A stretch of DNA of 64,000 nucleotides from NCBI GenBank assembly GCA_021292165.1, contig CM037877.1, positions 114,996,304 to 115,060,303 on the forward strand, given 5' to 3'. The position numbers were made by a program, and so were the translations under genes. Below, one piece after another: positions 49,042 through 59,785 of the stretch. The stretch comes from Shinisaurus crocodilurus (lineage: Eukaryota; Chordata; Lepidosauria; Squamata; Shinisauridae). The notes beneath the pieces are model-generated. The model was given only the letters and a program-made list of their open reading frames with translations, ran no database searches and was not told the origin of the DNA. Every line of letters begins with the position of its first letter. The stretch's first letter is position 1.

Positions 49042-49049
49042 TTATACAA

Positions 49050-49702
49050 GATCATACTCTCTTATTCTAGGGTAATTAACCCAGAATAATGATTATCCTC
49101 CCATTATTATACTCATTTTGCAGATTGTAGTATCCATTCCACACACACTGAGAGATGGTGGGAACCCACCCTGTTAATCACACTTTAATACAAAACTCAG
49201 CTTTTAACGTGTAACTGAATTGTGTAACTTAATGTATCACTAATCCATGTTTTGTCAAAGTATTGATAATACAACTTGTTGAAAAGAGTCCGTGAATTGG
49301 ATTCAGTATCCAACACACACAGCCATCTTTGAGCAAGCTGCATAGACCACACTTAAAAATTTCATGTACATGCTTCATTAGAATTGTTCAAAGGCCTGCC
49401 CAAATATGCAAAAAAATATTTGCCCAGGGAATTTTTTTAGAGACCATAGCCAGCTGACAGTGTGCATGTTTGAGAAGTAATGCAGAGTAGTTATACATGA
49501 GCACATCCAGTTTTCACATGTATGCAAGTATTGCAATAATTTTAACCACTTCACAAGCACAAACTCTTGACATGCTTTTTATACCATGTTTTGTGGGCGG
49601 GGGCAGTAGAAGAGGATGGCCATAAAGAATCCTTCCTCTTGGGCCAATACATCTTTTATCCTGCTAAAATCCCTTAATAGAATATGTTTTTTACTCTGCA
49701 AG
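49050..49702. other. Unique AT-rich intron
   Basis: Nothing recognised. Confidence 0.5.
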
Positions 49703-49889
49703 ATTTCATAGATTTTCATAGATTTTTCATATAGAGTTGGAAGGAGCCTACAAGGCCATCGAGTCCAAACCCCCTGCTCAATGCAGGAAACTAGAGGAGG
49801 GGTCTCCCATCCAAGTAATAACCAAGCCTGACCCTGCTTAGCTTTCCACGCTCAGACAAGCTGAGCCAGCGTAAGCCACAGGCCTATAT
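49703..49889 (-). mobile_element. 5S rRNA-derived SINE with CR1-type tail, antisense
   Basis: Same family as 34661. 5S-like box C region antisense is gtctcccatccaagtaataa, with cctgcttagctttccacgct next to it. The left edge has repeated catagatttt units typical of CR1-type tails. It abuts a CR1 RT fragment on its right. Confidence 0.88.
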
Positions 49890-49904
49890 TTATCTGGTGG
49901 GAAA

Positions 49905-50240
49905 TTCAGAGGTGGTTGCTAGTACGTAGTCTGAATTTTAGAAATACATGCCAGTTCAGACTAATCTCCGTCTTTTATAAGGTAAGTGGTTTAGTGGATA
50001 AAGGGAATGCAGTAGATATAATCTTCAGCATAATCAAATTTAGCAGTGCTTTTGACACAGTTCCACATGACATTCTCATAAGTAAACTAGTAAAATTTGA
50101 TTGTAAATGCTTTGGAGGATAGGGTTTTGGATTGGAATGAACTTGATACTTTAGAGAACTGGTCTGTAAGCCACAAAATTAATTCCAACGAAGATCAAAC
50201 AGAGTTACAAAATAAAATGCAGATAATGAAATGTGGGATG
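49905..50240 (+). mobile_element. CR1 LINE RT core fragment
   Basis: It translates to NTCQFRLISVFYKVSGLVDKG, then VDIIFS and SSAFDTVPHDILISKLVKFD, the CR1 RT block around AFDTVPH. In active copies the aspartate of the D..KAFD motif is here replaced within IIKFSSAFD, so it is inactive. 5' and 3' parts are lost. Confidence 0.85.
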
Positions 50241-50869
50241 ACTGAATAGCCGTGCTGGGAAGGCCATGGTTGATGATAAACTGAGCATTTTTTTCTGCAG
50301 TGTAAAACAGCTGTTAAAGGTAAGTACTCTACAAACAGCTGATCAGCTTATGCTTCCTTTAAAATAAATGTTTTCCTCTAAAAATAAATGTTTGAAAGTA
50401 GTATGGCATGCAAATGGCAAGAAATGGCAGCACTTTTCTACCTTGTGCCACATCTTGAGCTTAGAGTGACATATTTTCAGGAAGATATAAGCAAATTGGA
50501 GAAAATTAAGAGAAAAGATCATAAAGGACATAGAAAGCATGTTACATGACAAAAAGGTTTACAGAAACTGTGTTGCGAAAAGAGATGTCAACTGTGCTTC
50601 ATGATGCAACATGCACAGTGCTAGGTTTTATTGAATTAATTAGGTACTTGAATATATAAAATTGCTGCATTGCTGGTTCCAGATATCTTCTTGGGTCAAC
50701 ATTTTGTTGATGAATACATATGCAGGTTTTCAAGCTACACAGAAGTCTTAATGAGGCAGAATGGGAAGGTTTATTGTATGTATAAGGCAAATATGGTTAC
50801 AAGTGTGACTGAAAGCCAAATACAGTTTTGCTTTGATAAGAATCCTTGCTAAAATCTGGCCACCTTCAC
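50241..50869. other. Unassigned intron between two CR1 pieces
   Basis: Possibly decayed LINE sequence, but no motif is legible. Confidence 0.4.
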
Positions 50870-51330
50870 CTTCTCATTATGAGTGGTGTGGAGAAACTGG
50901 ATAGGTAAGTTGTTCTCGTTCTCTCTCTCTCTCTCTGTCTCTCGTAATACTAGAACCAAGGGTCATCTAATGAAACTCCCAATCAAATGGTGGGAGATTC
51001 AGAACAAGCAAGTACTTCTTTGCACAACATATAGTTAAACTGTGGAATTTCCTTTAAGATGTGGTGATGGCCACCAAATTAGATGGCTTTAAAATGGGAT
51101 TAGACATATTCATGGAGGGAGGATGATGCTATAAATGGCTACTAGTTATGATGGCTATATGCTACTTCCTGGATCAGAGGCAACTTACTTCTGAATACCA
51201 GGTGTTGCTGGGAAAAATAGCAGGAAACAACTGCCCTACTTGTGGGCTGGCACCTGGTTGGCTGGTGTGGGAAACAGGATGTTGAACTAGATAGGCCTTT
51301 GGTCTGATCCATGCACTAGTTACATCCAAA
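50870..51330 (+). mobile_element. CR1/L3-like LINE 3' end with (CT)n
   Basis: Contains degenerate C-terminal CR1 sequence (atactagaaccaagggtcat, gatggctttaaaatggga) and the 3' UTR ending ggcctttggtctgatccatg. A CT microsatellite sits at 50918-50944. The related old fragment is at 23520. Confidence 0.7.
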
Positions 51331-51344
51331 CTTGATTACTGGTG

Positions 51345-51535
51345 TCTGGGGACAGTACTGAAATGGATGAAAGCTAACAAACTGAAACTTAATCCAGATA
51401 AGTTAGAAGTACTGTGGGTTGGGAAATCTGCTAATCTGGATGGTGGTTTAGATCTGACTCTAGATGGAGTCACACTCCCCATGAAGGGCCAGGTACACAG
51501 TCTGGGAGTGCTGCTGGACTCAGCACTGTCTGTGG
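51345..51535 (+). mobile_element. L2-type LINE RT fragment
   Basis: It reads WMKANKLKLNPDKLEVLWVG, then VHSLGVLLDSALS, the L2 RT motif NKLKLNPDKTE...LGVLLDS. It is cut by the hAT insertion whose target duplication begins at 51528. L2 RT sequence downstream of this point reappears at 53383. Confidence 0.88.
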
Positions 51536-52537
51536 CAGGGATGTTGAAGAGTCCTTGGTCTCGAGTCACGAGTCGAGTCACGAGTCTTTGGACCCGAGTC
51601 TCGAGTCCGAGTCCAAGTCCTTGGTCCAAAATGGTGACTCACGAGTCACTCCCAAAGCTGACTCCACGAGTCCCTATTAAAATCAATGGGGTTTTTTCCC
51701 AACAAAATAAGGCTACTTCAGATGTGTGGTTTAAATAAATTCTAGGCACAAGTGTGCCTTTTTATTTCAAAACTCTGCAACTGATTTTGGCAAGAACAGA
51801 CCAGGCAGAAAACCCCAAAATAACCAGGCAGGCAGAGGAGGCAGGGAACCCCAAAGCATGCAGGCAGAGGCCTTTGTCTTGGACAATTCAACTGTTGAAC
51901 TGGTCAAGAAGAGACCAGGCAGGCAGAGGAGGCTGGGAACCCCAGACAGGCAGGCAGGCAGAGGCAGCCAAACCCAAAATGCCTGAAAGGTTGCATTTTA
52001 GAAAAATGATGTTAAAAAATAAACTTGCTGTACTTCCTAAAACTTATCCATGTTGCATTTGAGGAACATGATTTTTTCTAAATGTTTAGCCTCCATTCTA
52101 GAACGGTGAGATCTCATCACAATTCCACCCTCACTGAACACCCGCTCCACTGGTGATGAACTTGCTGGAACCAGAAACACACTCAGAGTAGCCACACAGA
52201 GTAATCTCAGGTCCTTCTTCTGCCTCTCCCAAGTACACAACACATCAATCAAAATAAATCTTGACACACTGTTGGGGCTGCACTCCTGGTAGCCGTCCAT
52301 AGTAAGCGAGCAGCGGCACACCTCGCTTCCATGCGCTCTTCGCCGGCAATCACGCTCCTCTCCACTCCTTCTGGCACAGCCCAGGGATGTTGAAGAGTCC
52401 TTGGTCTCAAGTCCCGAGTCGAGTCTCGAGTCCCATTAAAAATATTGGGAGTCGAGTCAGAGGGGGGATTCAGTCCGACTCACGTCGAGTCCTCGAGTCC
52501 GAGTCCCCATCCAATAGATGAAGAATTGGTCTCCCTG
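51536..52537 (-). mobile_element. 1.0-kb hAT element with transposase relic and exact TSD
   Basis: It starts CAGGGATG and ends GTCTCCCTG, flanked by the exact octamer gtctgtgg (51528-51535 and 52538-52545). Minus strand 52275-52040 encodes a recognisable hAT dimerisation domain: FLVPASSSPVERVFSEGG, then RMEAKHLEKIMFLKC. The N-terminal BED finger and the catalytic region are missing, so the element is non-autonomous. The 5' and 3' ends are packed with CGAGTC/GACTCG motifs, and the left-end sequence cagggatgttgaagagtcct recurs at 52382, making the right 156 bp look like an additional end. Confidence 0.9.
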
Positions 52538-52545
52538 GTCTGTGG

Positions 52546-52594
52546 AGGCGTAGGTGGCATCACTACCCACTACCCAGAGTGCTTTTTACCACAC
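52546..52594 (+). mobile_element. Short stretch after the hAT insertion, possibly L2
   Basis: Lies between the hAT target duplication and the SINE. By position it should continue the interrupted L2, but it is too short and diverged to confirm. Confidence 0.35.
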
Positions 52595-52833
52595 AAGCCA
52601 GTGTGGCGTAGTGGTGAGAGTGTTGGACTGGGACCTGGGGGATCCGGGTTCTAGTCCCCGCTCGGCCGTGAAACTCACTGGGTGACTTTGGGCCAGTCAC
52701 TGACTCTCAGCCTAACCTACCTCACAGGGTTGTTGTGAGGATAAAATGGAGAGAAGGAGGATTATGTAAGCCGCCTTGGGTTCCTTGCAGGAAAAAAGGT
52801 GGGGTATAAATATAATAAATAAATAAAATAAAA
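52595..52833 (+). mobile_element. tRNA/CORE-type SINE, full length
   Basis: Same family as 10101. A box region gtggcgtagtggtgagagtg, B box gggttctagtcc, CORE body, 3' end ggtggggtataaatataata with aataaataaaat tail. Confidence 0.93.
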
Positions 52834-52884
52834 TACCAGTTTAGGCTGTTTGGCAGCTGCAACCCTATCTAGAGAAAGCTGACC

Positions 52885-53378
52885 AATTAATTAATTAATT
52901 ACATTTCTATCCCACCCAACGGTATAGAAGCTCTCTGAGTGGTCCACAACAATTAAAACCATAAAATACAACACAATAAATTACAATATAAAAGTTTAAA
53001 ACTACAGTATACAATAAAAGTAACCAAATAAAAGTTGGCAGCGGTGTAAAGATTTAAAATACAGTAATACCTTGGATTGCAAGTAATTTAGTCTGAGAGC
53101 GTTCTGCAAGACAAGCAAAAAAAAATTTAAGAAATTGACCTGATAAACGAGCAAGGTCTTGCAAGACAAGTCACGTAGGGATGTAACCGCTCGCCTCGAG
53201 TAGGCATAGCGGGCCGAAATCGGCCCCGCTCACGCCCGCCAGAGACTCGCTTTGATATAAAAGTGTTTTGGATTACAAGCACGTTTCCGGAACGAATTAT
53301 GCTCTCAATCCAAGGTATTACTGTACAGTAAGATTTAAAGCAACAGAAACTGAAAGACTAAAATGCCTGGGCAAATAA
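52885..53378 (-). mobile_element. L2-type LINE 3' UTR, antisense, split by a MITE
   Basis: 52885-53061 has tatcccacccaacggtatag and aattaaaaccataaaatac, and 53335-53378 has actaaaatgcctgggcaaat and aggaggtctttgac. Together they are antisense L2-type 3' UTR, interrupted at 53062-53323 by the Tigger-like MITE. Confidence 0.6.
53062..53323. mobile_element. Tigger/pogo-like MITE, copy 2 (262 bp, TA TSD)
   Basis: Starts CAGTAATACCTTGGATTGC and ends aatccaaggtattactg, with TA at 53060-53061 and 53324-53325. About 90% identical by eye to the copy at 20400, same orientation and same length, including the CpG-rich palindromic centre. Confidence 0.9.
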
Positions 53379-53382
53379 GGAG

Positions 53383-53640
53383 GTCTTTGACCTAGCCACA
53401 ATGACACATGCCTTGGTTACATCCAGGTTAGATTACTGTAATGTGCTCTATGTGCAGCTGCCCTTGAAGACGATTTGGAAACTGCAGCTAGTAAGAATGT
53501 GGCAACTGCAACACTTGTGGGAGTTAAGCATTCAGATCATATTACTCCTATTCTGTATTGTTCACATCGTCTGCCTGTAGTTTTTGGGCCCAATGCAAGG
53601 TGCTGGTTTTTCCTTTTGTACAAGTCTGAATCTGTTAATA
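53383..53640 (+). mobile_element. L2-type LINE RT C-terminal fragment
   Basis: Reads DLATMTHALVTSRLDYCNVL, then LPLKTIWKLQL and further degenerate HITPILYCSHRLPV, the conserved L2 sequence SRLDYCN...LP...HWLPV. Stops occur. Confidence 0.85.
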
Positions 53641-54628
53641 AGCTGAGCAAAATCCAAAATCACTTTTGTTGCAAATGTATATTGTACTATTACTATTAGC
53701 AAATTGAACCTTAACGATGTAAAGGGCACTGTCACATAATATAAAAATTTGCCTATGGCTCATTGCACCAATTTGTGGTATATGATATTAGTTGCCCCTT
53801 GATAGACATTGTGCAATTGTGGGCATGTGCCAGACAAATCTGAGCCTATCAGCAAAACAATTGTAGGTTTAGGGCTGCACTAAAATCCTTTATGGAGCCA
53901 AAAGAGAAGATAGTGTGATTGATATCAACTCAACTACAAGTAGAGAGAAGCCAAGGAATTAATTCCCCATCAGGAGTCAGGAACCAGGGAATTCTGCTGT
54001 CAAGAACCAGATAATCAGAGTTGAACTACATACAGAGAATTATGCACTTCTTATTTATTCTTTTTCTAACATCAGTTAGCCATTGAAAATGTAGTTTAAT
54101 GAGCCAGTCAGGTACAGGATGTTGCTTGGTGATTGGGCTTTGGAGCTATATCTGCAGACTGTTGTCACATCCATCTGTCTAGGGCACAACAGACCAATAT
54201 TTGAGATTGGTGTGCTAATTAGATGTACCATTGCTTTTTGTGCTCAGTGTATATAGTGTTCTCTATTATAGGGAAATATATTCTTAAGAATTCTTCAAAC
54301 ACATTGAAAATTCATTGGGTAAACATCTTCATTGACTGGTCACTAGATTTGAGTGCAATGAAATTGCTGATGCACTATTAAAAAAAATTCAGACCTCTAT
54401 AATCAATAAATTGGTTATTCGTTCAAATGAGCAAACAGTGAATATGCAGCCAACACAAAATTTGATATCTACCGTACTTTATTTTCTGGTGAGTAATATG
54501 GTCAATTGCACCACAGAGTTAATTTTAATGATTTACATCTTCTGTACTTATTAGAATAATAGCAACATTTTCCACTGCAAGCAGTTTTCTAAATCAGTTC
54601 ATATGGGGTGCTACCCAGGCCTATTCAT
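53641..54628. other. Unassigned intron
   Basis: Nothing recognised. Confidence 0.5.
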
Positions 54629-54880
54629 GGTTGGTTGGTTGGTTGGTTTTACATTATGCCCCACCTTTTTATAATCAGATGTCCTCAAGGCAGCTTACAA
54701 TAATAGTTAAAATCAAAATAACATATTGAACAACTTAAAATATAATCACTCCAAAGATAAAACGCATAAAACAATAAACAAAGTAACTGCTGCAACAATA
54801 AAAAAATAAACCTCAAAGAGCTGTTGGGCCTTAGTTGCCATCCCACCTGCCCTATAGCACAACCCAATTGTGCTATACTC
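54629..54880 (-). mobile_element. Antisense LINE 3' UTR fragment with (GGTT)n
   Basis: Five ggtt units (54629-54647) precede acattatgccccaccttttt and caaggcagcttacaataata, matching the antisense 3' ends of L2-type elements. Confidence 0.5.
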
Positions 54881-55259
54881 CCTTATTTCTGCAGGGTTGC
54901 AGAAGAAAACAGTAGTAGTAGGGAAATTATCTTTTAGGTGACTTTGTTCAACATAACTGATCTTCCCTTTGGAGAATCCCTGATAGCTTCCAAGGAACAT
55001 GACAGTTTCCTTTAACACAGCTGGAAAAAACACTCTACTAGTATTAAAGCAGCCGTTTGCACAGTTTAAGCTGTTGACACAGGCTAGATTGCTGCAAAAA
55101 GTTTGGACATGTCATTAGTGAATTTATGTTGTTTTAATTCAGGTTTTTTTTGTGTTTTTAAAAAGAGGTTTCTGACTTTTTAATGAGAAATTAATAATTC
55201 TTACAATTTTGTAAATCAACCTTAATGAATTAACTGTTTTCAAAATAACTGTTTTGCAG

Positions 55260-55303
55260 GAGAAGGTGGAGCAGGCTGGACCATCGGTGATAAAGACTTA
55301 GAG
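55260..55303 (+). CDS. ZCCHC7: ZCCHC7 internal exon (44 nt), upstream of the zinc knuckles
   Basis: This is a short coding exon bounded by a pyrimidine-rich acceptor ending tttgcag and a gtaaat donor. It starts with the last two bases of a split Gly codon and reads EGGAGWTIGDKDLE, then joins in phase 0 to the exon at 58505 (AQIGNY). The acidic/aromatic stretch just before the first CCHC knuckle is characteristic of ZCCHC7. The protein is the vertebrate counterpart of yeast Air1/Air2, the RNA-binding zinc-knuckle subunit that partners a non-canonical poly(A) polymerase (PAPD5/TENT4B) and the MTR4 helicase to tag aberrant nuclear RNAs for the exosome, mainly in the nucleolus. The large 5' coding exon expected in this family is not in the window. 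The assignment rests on frame continuity with the two diagnostic downstream exons, because 44 nt alone would be too short to identify. Confidence 0.88.
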
Positions 55304-56099
55304 GTAAATTAGTGCAGTGTTGCACACTGTGTTTGTCTTTCTTTCTCTGTGCTAATTAACAAACGTCCATAAAATATGTCTGTGTGTAAATATACCATAG
55401 TCTAAATATATAAATATAGGGGGGGTATAAAATACGTATATATGTTGTTTTCCTTACATTTGGTAAGATATCAAGTGACAAAGGTTTTACTCAGTGCTTG
55501 AGACTAGTGATGGGCTTGGTTCAAAATTGAATTCTGCAAGCCCAATTCTTCCCCACAAAGAAAAATAGCTCTCCCCCCCCCCGCCACCTGATATTATTGG
55601 GAGCTCAAAATACCACTACATTCCTGACTCTGCCTCTCCTCCCCCTTCTCACCAGCCACCTTAGTGATGCCCTTGAGAATTGAAATTTCTCAGGGACCCT
55701 GGCATCAGGGAGAAAGGGAGGCCTCTTGGAGTGGTCTTCTCTCACCACGACTGAGGGCTGCACCACTGCTACGGAAGGATGCAGTGGGCATAGACCAAGA
55801 CAGGAGGGAATTATTCTCCAGCTTGGATTACAGTCCTAGCTAGAGAAAAACTTGGAGGTGAGGTGCTTACTTTGGACTACAAGTTGCAAATTACATTTGG
55901 AACCACTCTGCTCCCTTTCCAGATTTCAGCAATATCACTCACTGAAATATGCAGTCTTTCATTTTGTTATTAAAGCAAGCAAAAATAATTCCTTTCTTTC
56001 TCCTTTCTTCCTCAGTTTTCATGGTCCTACATCCATAGCACATCTGGGGTTTAGTTCTCACTGCTATGTGGTAAAGGATTTGTATAAACTGGACTGTAC

Positions 56100-56620
56100 G
56101 CATAGGGTTGGATCCAGATATCTTCCCACTAAAGAGGGCAGGCAGAATCTGAATTTCCCACTCCATCCTCTCCCTGTCAGCCCCCAGAGTGCCTTCAAAA
56201 TGCTTCCTTAAGGGTTGGGGGACCCTGCCGAATGGAGTGGAATATGAGGGAGATTGTAGAAAATCTGACAGAGGCATCTTCTGCTCCACTCATAGAAGGT
56301 TCCTCCAGTCCTCCACCTGATTCTCTGCCATCTTCCCCCATCTCCCTCATTGCCCTCATGCCACAGCCCACTCCGCTCAGCAGTGCCCCAACCTTCAAAG
56401 GAAGATTTTGGGGGGCTCTGGGGATGACAGGGAGAGGACAGGACAGGAAAGTCAGTTTCTGCTCATGCTCTTCTGGCAAATATTTGGGTCCAACCATAGT
56501 AAACCAGCAGCCACCTGTGTAAGAATGACTGCCCCTTCTTTTCAGCATCGAGTCATGGTACTGGCTGCCATCTCAATGCATGTTCGCCTGATTCTTACAC
56601 AGGTATATTGTGGAGGAATT
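56100..56620. other. Unassigned moderately GC-rich intronic stretch
   Basis: Open frames on both strands (about 117 codons each) overlap fully, which is a composition effect. It begins agggttggatccagat, similar to reptile MITE ends. No partner end is visible. Confidence 0.4.
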
Positions 56621-57069
56621 TAGCACCTGAACCAGCCCCTCAGTGTAGATGCTCTTTGTCTTAAGCAAGTATTCATAATCTATAGTTCTGCGTCGTCATG
56701 GCCTAGTCACATTTCTGTGTGTTCACCAACCAGTTGAAAGAAACAGGGCATCTATCAACTGGATTCTTTTTCAAAGCCAAGTAGTGACACACATCAGTTA
56801 AAAACTTTGCTTCAAAAGCAATTGTAGCAGAGTACTCCAATTTGAGGTGTAGAAAATTAGGCCTAGTGTAGTTAAAGATCAAAGTTTAGAAAGTAAATTT
56901 GCAATTGAATGTAAATTTGATTTACCTAACTCTTTAGATTTCTCTAGAAGAAGGCTGCCAACATAAATAAATTATTCAGATTTGTCTGAATTTCATGTAT
57001 AGTGTTTAACTACATATGTCATAAGTTTTGATAAAATCCTCTGTTTTATGAAGTAAAACTGTTTTACCG

Positions 57070-57405
57070 CAAAGGCACATGAATGTTAGTTTGCTTAGGG
57101 CGGAAGAGCTTCAAACTGTAGCCCAGTAACAGACCTGTGCTGTTCATCTTCTCTGGGGCTGCACCCAGGCGGTGGAACTCCCTGTCCCAGGAGTCTCCTT
57201 ATCTATCCCTGCAGGGGTGTAATTTGTCTGGTTAGTTTTTAATTTAGGCGTTATCTGCCATTCTGTCTGTGTTTTAGTCTTTAATTGTTTTTTAATGTGG
57301 TGTTTGTCTTAAATTGTGTTTGATTTATATTGCTAGCCGCCTTGGGCATCTATTAGAGGGAAAGGCTTGGTATAAATAGATAACTGAATAAATAAATATT
57401 GCAGC
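57070..57405 (+). mobile_element. L2-type LINE 3' end, sense
   Basis: It contains gcggtggaactccctgtccc (C-terminal coding remnant), a T-rich 3' UTR and the terminus gctagccgccttgggcatct ... ggtataaatag with aataaataaat tail. Confidence 0.75.
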
Positions 57406-58504
57406 TGATATTCCAGGAAGTTGTTTACATGATGAATTTTTTGGAAGCTTGCACCAATTTTGTAGTTAGTGATATTTTACTTGTGTGATCATTTTGGCTT
57501 GGTCACCATTGCAAAATACTACACATTAAAAAGCCAGTAAAAAATTGTAGCTATGTAAGACTTTGTGGAGGGGAAAAAACGTATCAAAATAGAATTTTAC
57601 AATAATATCCTTAATATCCTGAAAGGCAATATTCATTGCCTTTCCAGAGATTTCTTTCTATTATACTTCCTTATGCTTCTGATATTCCACAGTTTGAGGT
57701 CTATAGTTCTTATGCTCAGATTTGTTATTAGTGTTATGTGTCGGCTCACACACCAGCTGCCTTTTACATCTGTGCACACGTTTACTTGACCTTTAGCTTT
57801 AGCCACAAATAGCTAGTGCAAGTGTGTGCTCCTCTAATTGAATAACATGGTCACTATCAACTGTGGTCTTCCATATTAGAAAGACAGTAGGTGCCCATTA
57901 CTGCCGTTGACTACACTGCATCGGCCAAATAAATAAGGAATCACCGTGTCTCACTGCAGAATCATATTACGGCTGGTCTAAGGAAAATAACAATTTTAAG
58001 AAAAATAACCCGTGTTTTAAACTCTTGATTTCAAGTTCTGTTCTAATATTTTTAAATATCCTAAGGCATATTCACACACTGATAAATTTCTGGGACATGT
58101 ATGAGATCAAGGTTTTTACAATTTTACTGATGTTTTCTCGTGGCTTTTTATTTATTCATGCACCCCTATATTAAAGTGCTTCAATAGATTATGCCTCCAT
58201 GAATTTATTCATATATGATAAGTTGTTTTTTGCAATTATTTTTTCATGCATTTTGCAGGATATTTTATTGTGAAATAATGATGAACAAGATTGACATAAC
58301 TAAAGAAAAACACTTTTTTTAAAGGAGTTTATACTCTGATGGATAAAGCTTACCAGGTCTTTAGGTGATTTTTTTTTTTTTTTAAACTATAAAAATGCAC
58401 AACTGGATTTCTGACTCGGCATACTAGTCTTAATAACTATAAAAGTCTAGGATGGCAGAACAATAAGTTATAAACATCTAATAATTTTCCTTTTGTTTCT
58501 TTAG

Positions 58505-58627
58505 GCACAGATTGGTAACTATGTTACAGTGCGGCATAACACCAGATACTACGCGCCAGACAAAAATGTCACTTGCAGAAATTGTGATAAACGAGGTCAT
58601 TTATCAAAAAATTGTCCTAGCCCAAAG
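58505..58627 (+). CDS. ZCCHC7: ZCCHC7 internal exon with CCHC zinc knuckle 1
   Basis: This 123-nt exon (41 codons, phase 0 at both ends) lies between a tttctttag acceptor and a gtaagt donor. Its translation contains one complete CX2CX4HX4C zinc knuckle: Cys24, Cys27, His32 and Cys37 of the exon, with core [14 protein letters not shown]. The leading AQIGNY continues the 55260 exon. In ZCCHC7/Air proteins the knuckles bind RNA and contact the polymerase of the TRAMP-like complex. The exon has no stop or frameshift. The frame is open across both junctions, so this looks like an intact gene rather than a processed copy. Codon usage is ordinary for an AT-rich vertebrate gene. No other zinc-knuckle family member fits the order of this and the next exon as well as ZCCHC7. 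Confidence 0.95.
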
Positions 58628-58869
58628 GTAAGTGTAGTATTCTGATTTGTCTCTGAAGAGAACAATTTATTCTGTCATTGATAGTTGACAGCTTTCAGAC
58701 TTTAAAGCTCTAGTCAGACATAATTGTGCTGGTGGGCCATTTTGAGAAGCGGGAAGGATGAGATCCCCTCACTTCCAAGTTTGGCAACTGACGGCAATTT
58801 TGTCCCAGGGATCATCACTTGCTGACTTCTTCAAAGTATGTACCCTATATGAGGGGTTAGTCATGGCAA

Positions 58870-58990
58870 CATAAGAAAAGCCGTGCTGGATCAGACCAGG
58901 GTCTATCTTGTCCAGCATTCTGTTCCCACAGTGACTAACCAGATGCCTGTGGGAAGCCCACAAGCAGGACATGAGCCCCTCCTGCTTGTA
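58870..58990 (-). mobile_element. CR1/L3-like LINE 3' UTR fragment, antisense
   Basis: aagccgtgctggatcagacc, tgtccagcattctgttccca and gaagcccacaagcaggacat form the well-known squamate antisense CR1-type 3' end. Its sense counterpart ends the element at 50870. Confidence 0.75.
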
Positions 58991-59785
58991 TTCCCTAGTG
59001 ACAGACGTTCAGAGGCATATTGCACTTAGGGGGAGAGTGATTCCCTTGGGTGAGACACAGAGGAAATAGTTTGAGTATTTTCTTGAGTGATTTTAGCAAT
59101 ATGCCATGGGCATGCTGCACCCCACATAGGCTCAGTGGCCCCATGCTGAGAATTCCCATATGCTCAGTGAAGACTTGTTTCCCCCTTTCTCCCACCTAGG
59201 TGCATGTGCGGACAGCATAAGGGGACTTGGGGAAATGGGAGATCTGGGTGTGTCCCCATAGCTGCATCCAGCTCTCACTATACTTGGTGCACATGCAAGG
59301 TACACAGCACAGATGTATGTCTCCCATTTGCCCTGTGCGCTGCCTGTTCTCATGTTTACATGGGAGGCAGGAAAAACAGAGTTCCACTGAGGCCTCTGCA
59401 TGCAGGTACAGAGCCCACAGTGGGTCATGCCGTATATAAGTGATAAAGAATAGTGATGACCTCTTGTTGGAATGTGAGGGTATTATTCAATGAGTGAATA
59501 TTTAAATGTGGTTAAGACTTGGGATATATTTCAGTTGTATATTTATATTTTAGTATGTATATTCTCATTGACTCACTGAGGCTCAGAGGGATTATCAGTT
59601 TAAACACAAACCTGTATAAAACTTCACCATTGGTATAATATGCTCATGTAGGCCATTCCCCATCAAAAGGCAGGCTGCTGCATTTTCTCCTGTGCCTAAC
59701 CATGCCTGAAGCTGCAGAGAGCCCACTCATTTCTACAGCATTTTCTAAAAGATCTGAAGCACAGTGATAACTGTCTATGAAATAT

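Larger units (their letters stand above)
1..55259 (+). other. ZCCHC7: Inferred long ZCCHC7 intron upstream of the visible exons
   Basis: No ORF in this 55 kb has the features of a host exon. Open frames are short, lack splice context, or belong to decayed transposons. ZCCHC7 genes in other vertebrates have a very long intron before the small exon that starts the knuckle region, so the region is inferred to be that intron. Its 5' end is outside the window. Separate entries describe its repeats and unannotated blocks. Confidence 0.7.
55304..58504 (+). other. ZCCHC7: ZCCHC7 intron between the 44-nt exon and the knuckle-1 exon
   Basis: The intron is 3.2 kb, begins gtaaat and ends with a T-rich tract plus ctttag. 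It is phase 0. It contains an L2-type LINE 3' end on the + strand near 57.1-57.4 kb. At 56.1-56.6 kb there is a moderately GC-rich stretch with open frames on both strands that I cannot assign. The rest is AT-rich unique sequence. Confidence 0.85.

Noticed and set aside
51336..51629. 97-codon minus-strand frame with repeated LVTRDQG-like residues
   Set aside because: The repetition is the CGAGTC array of the hAT element translated in a chance frame.
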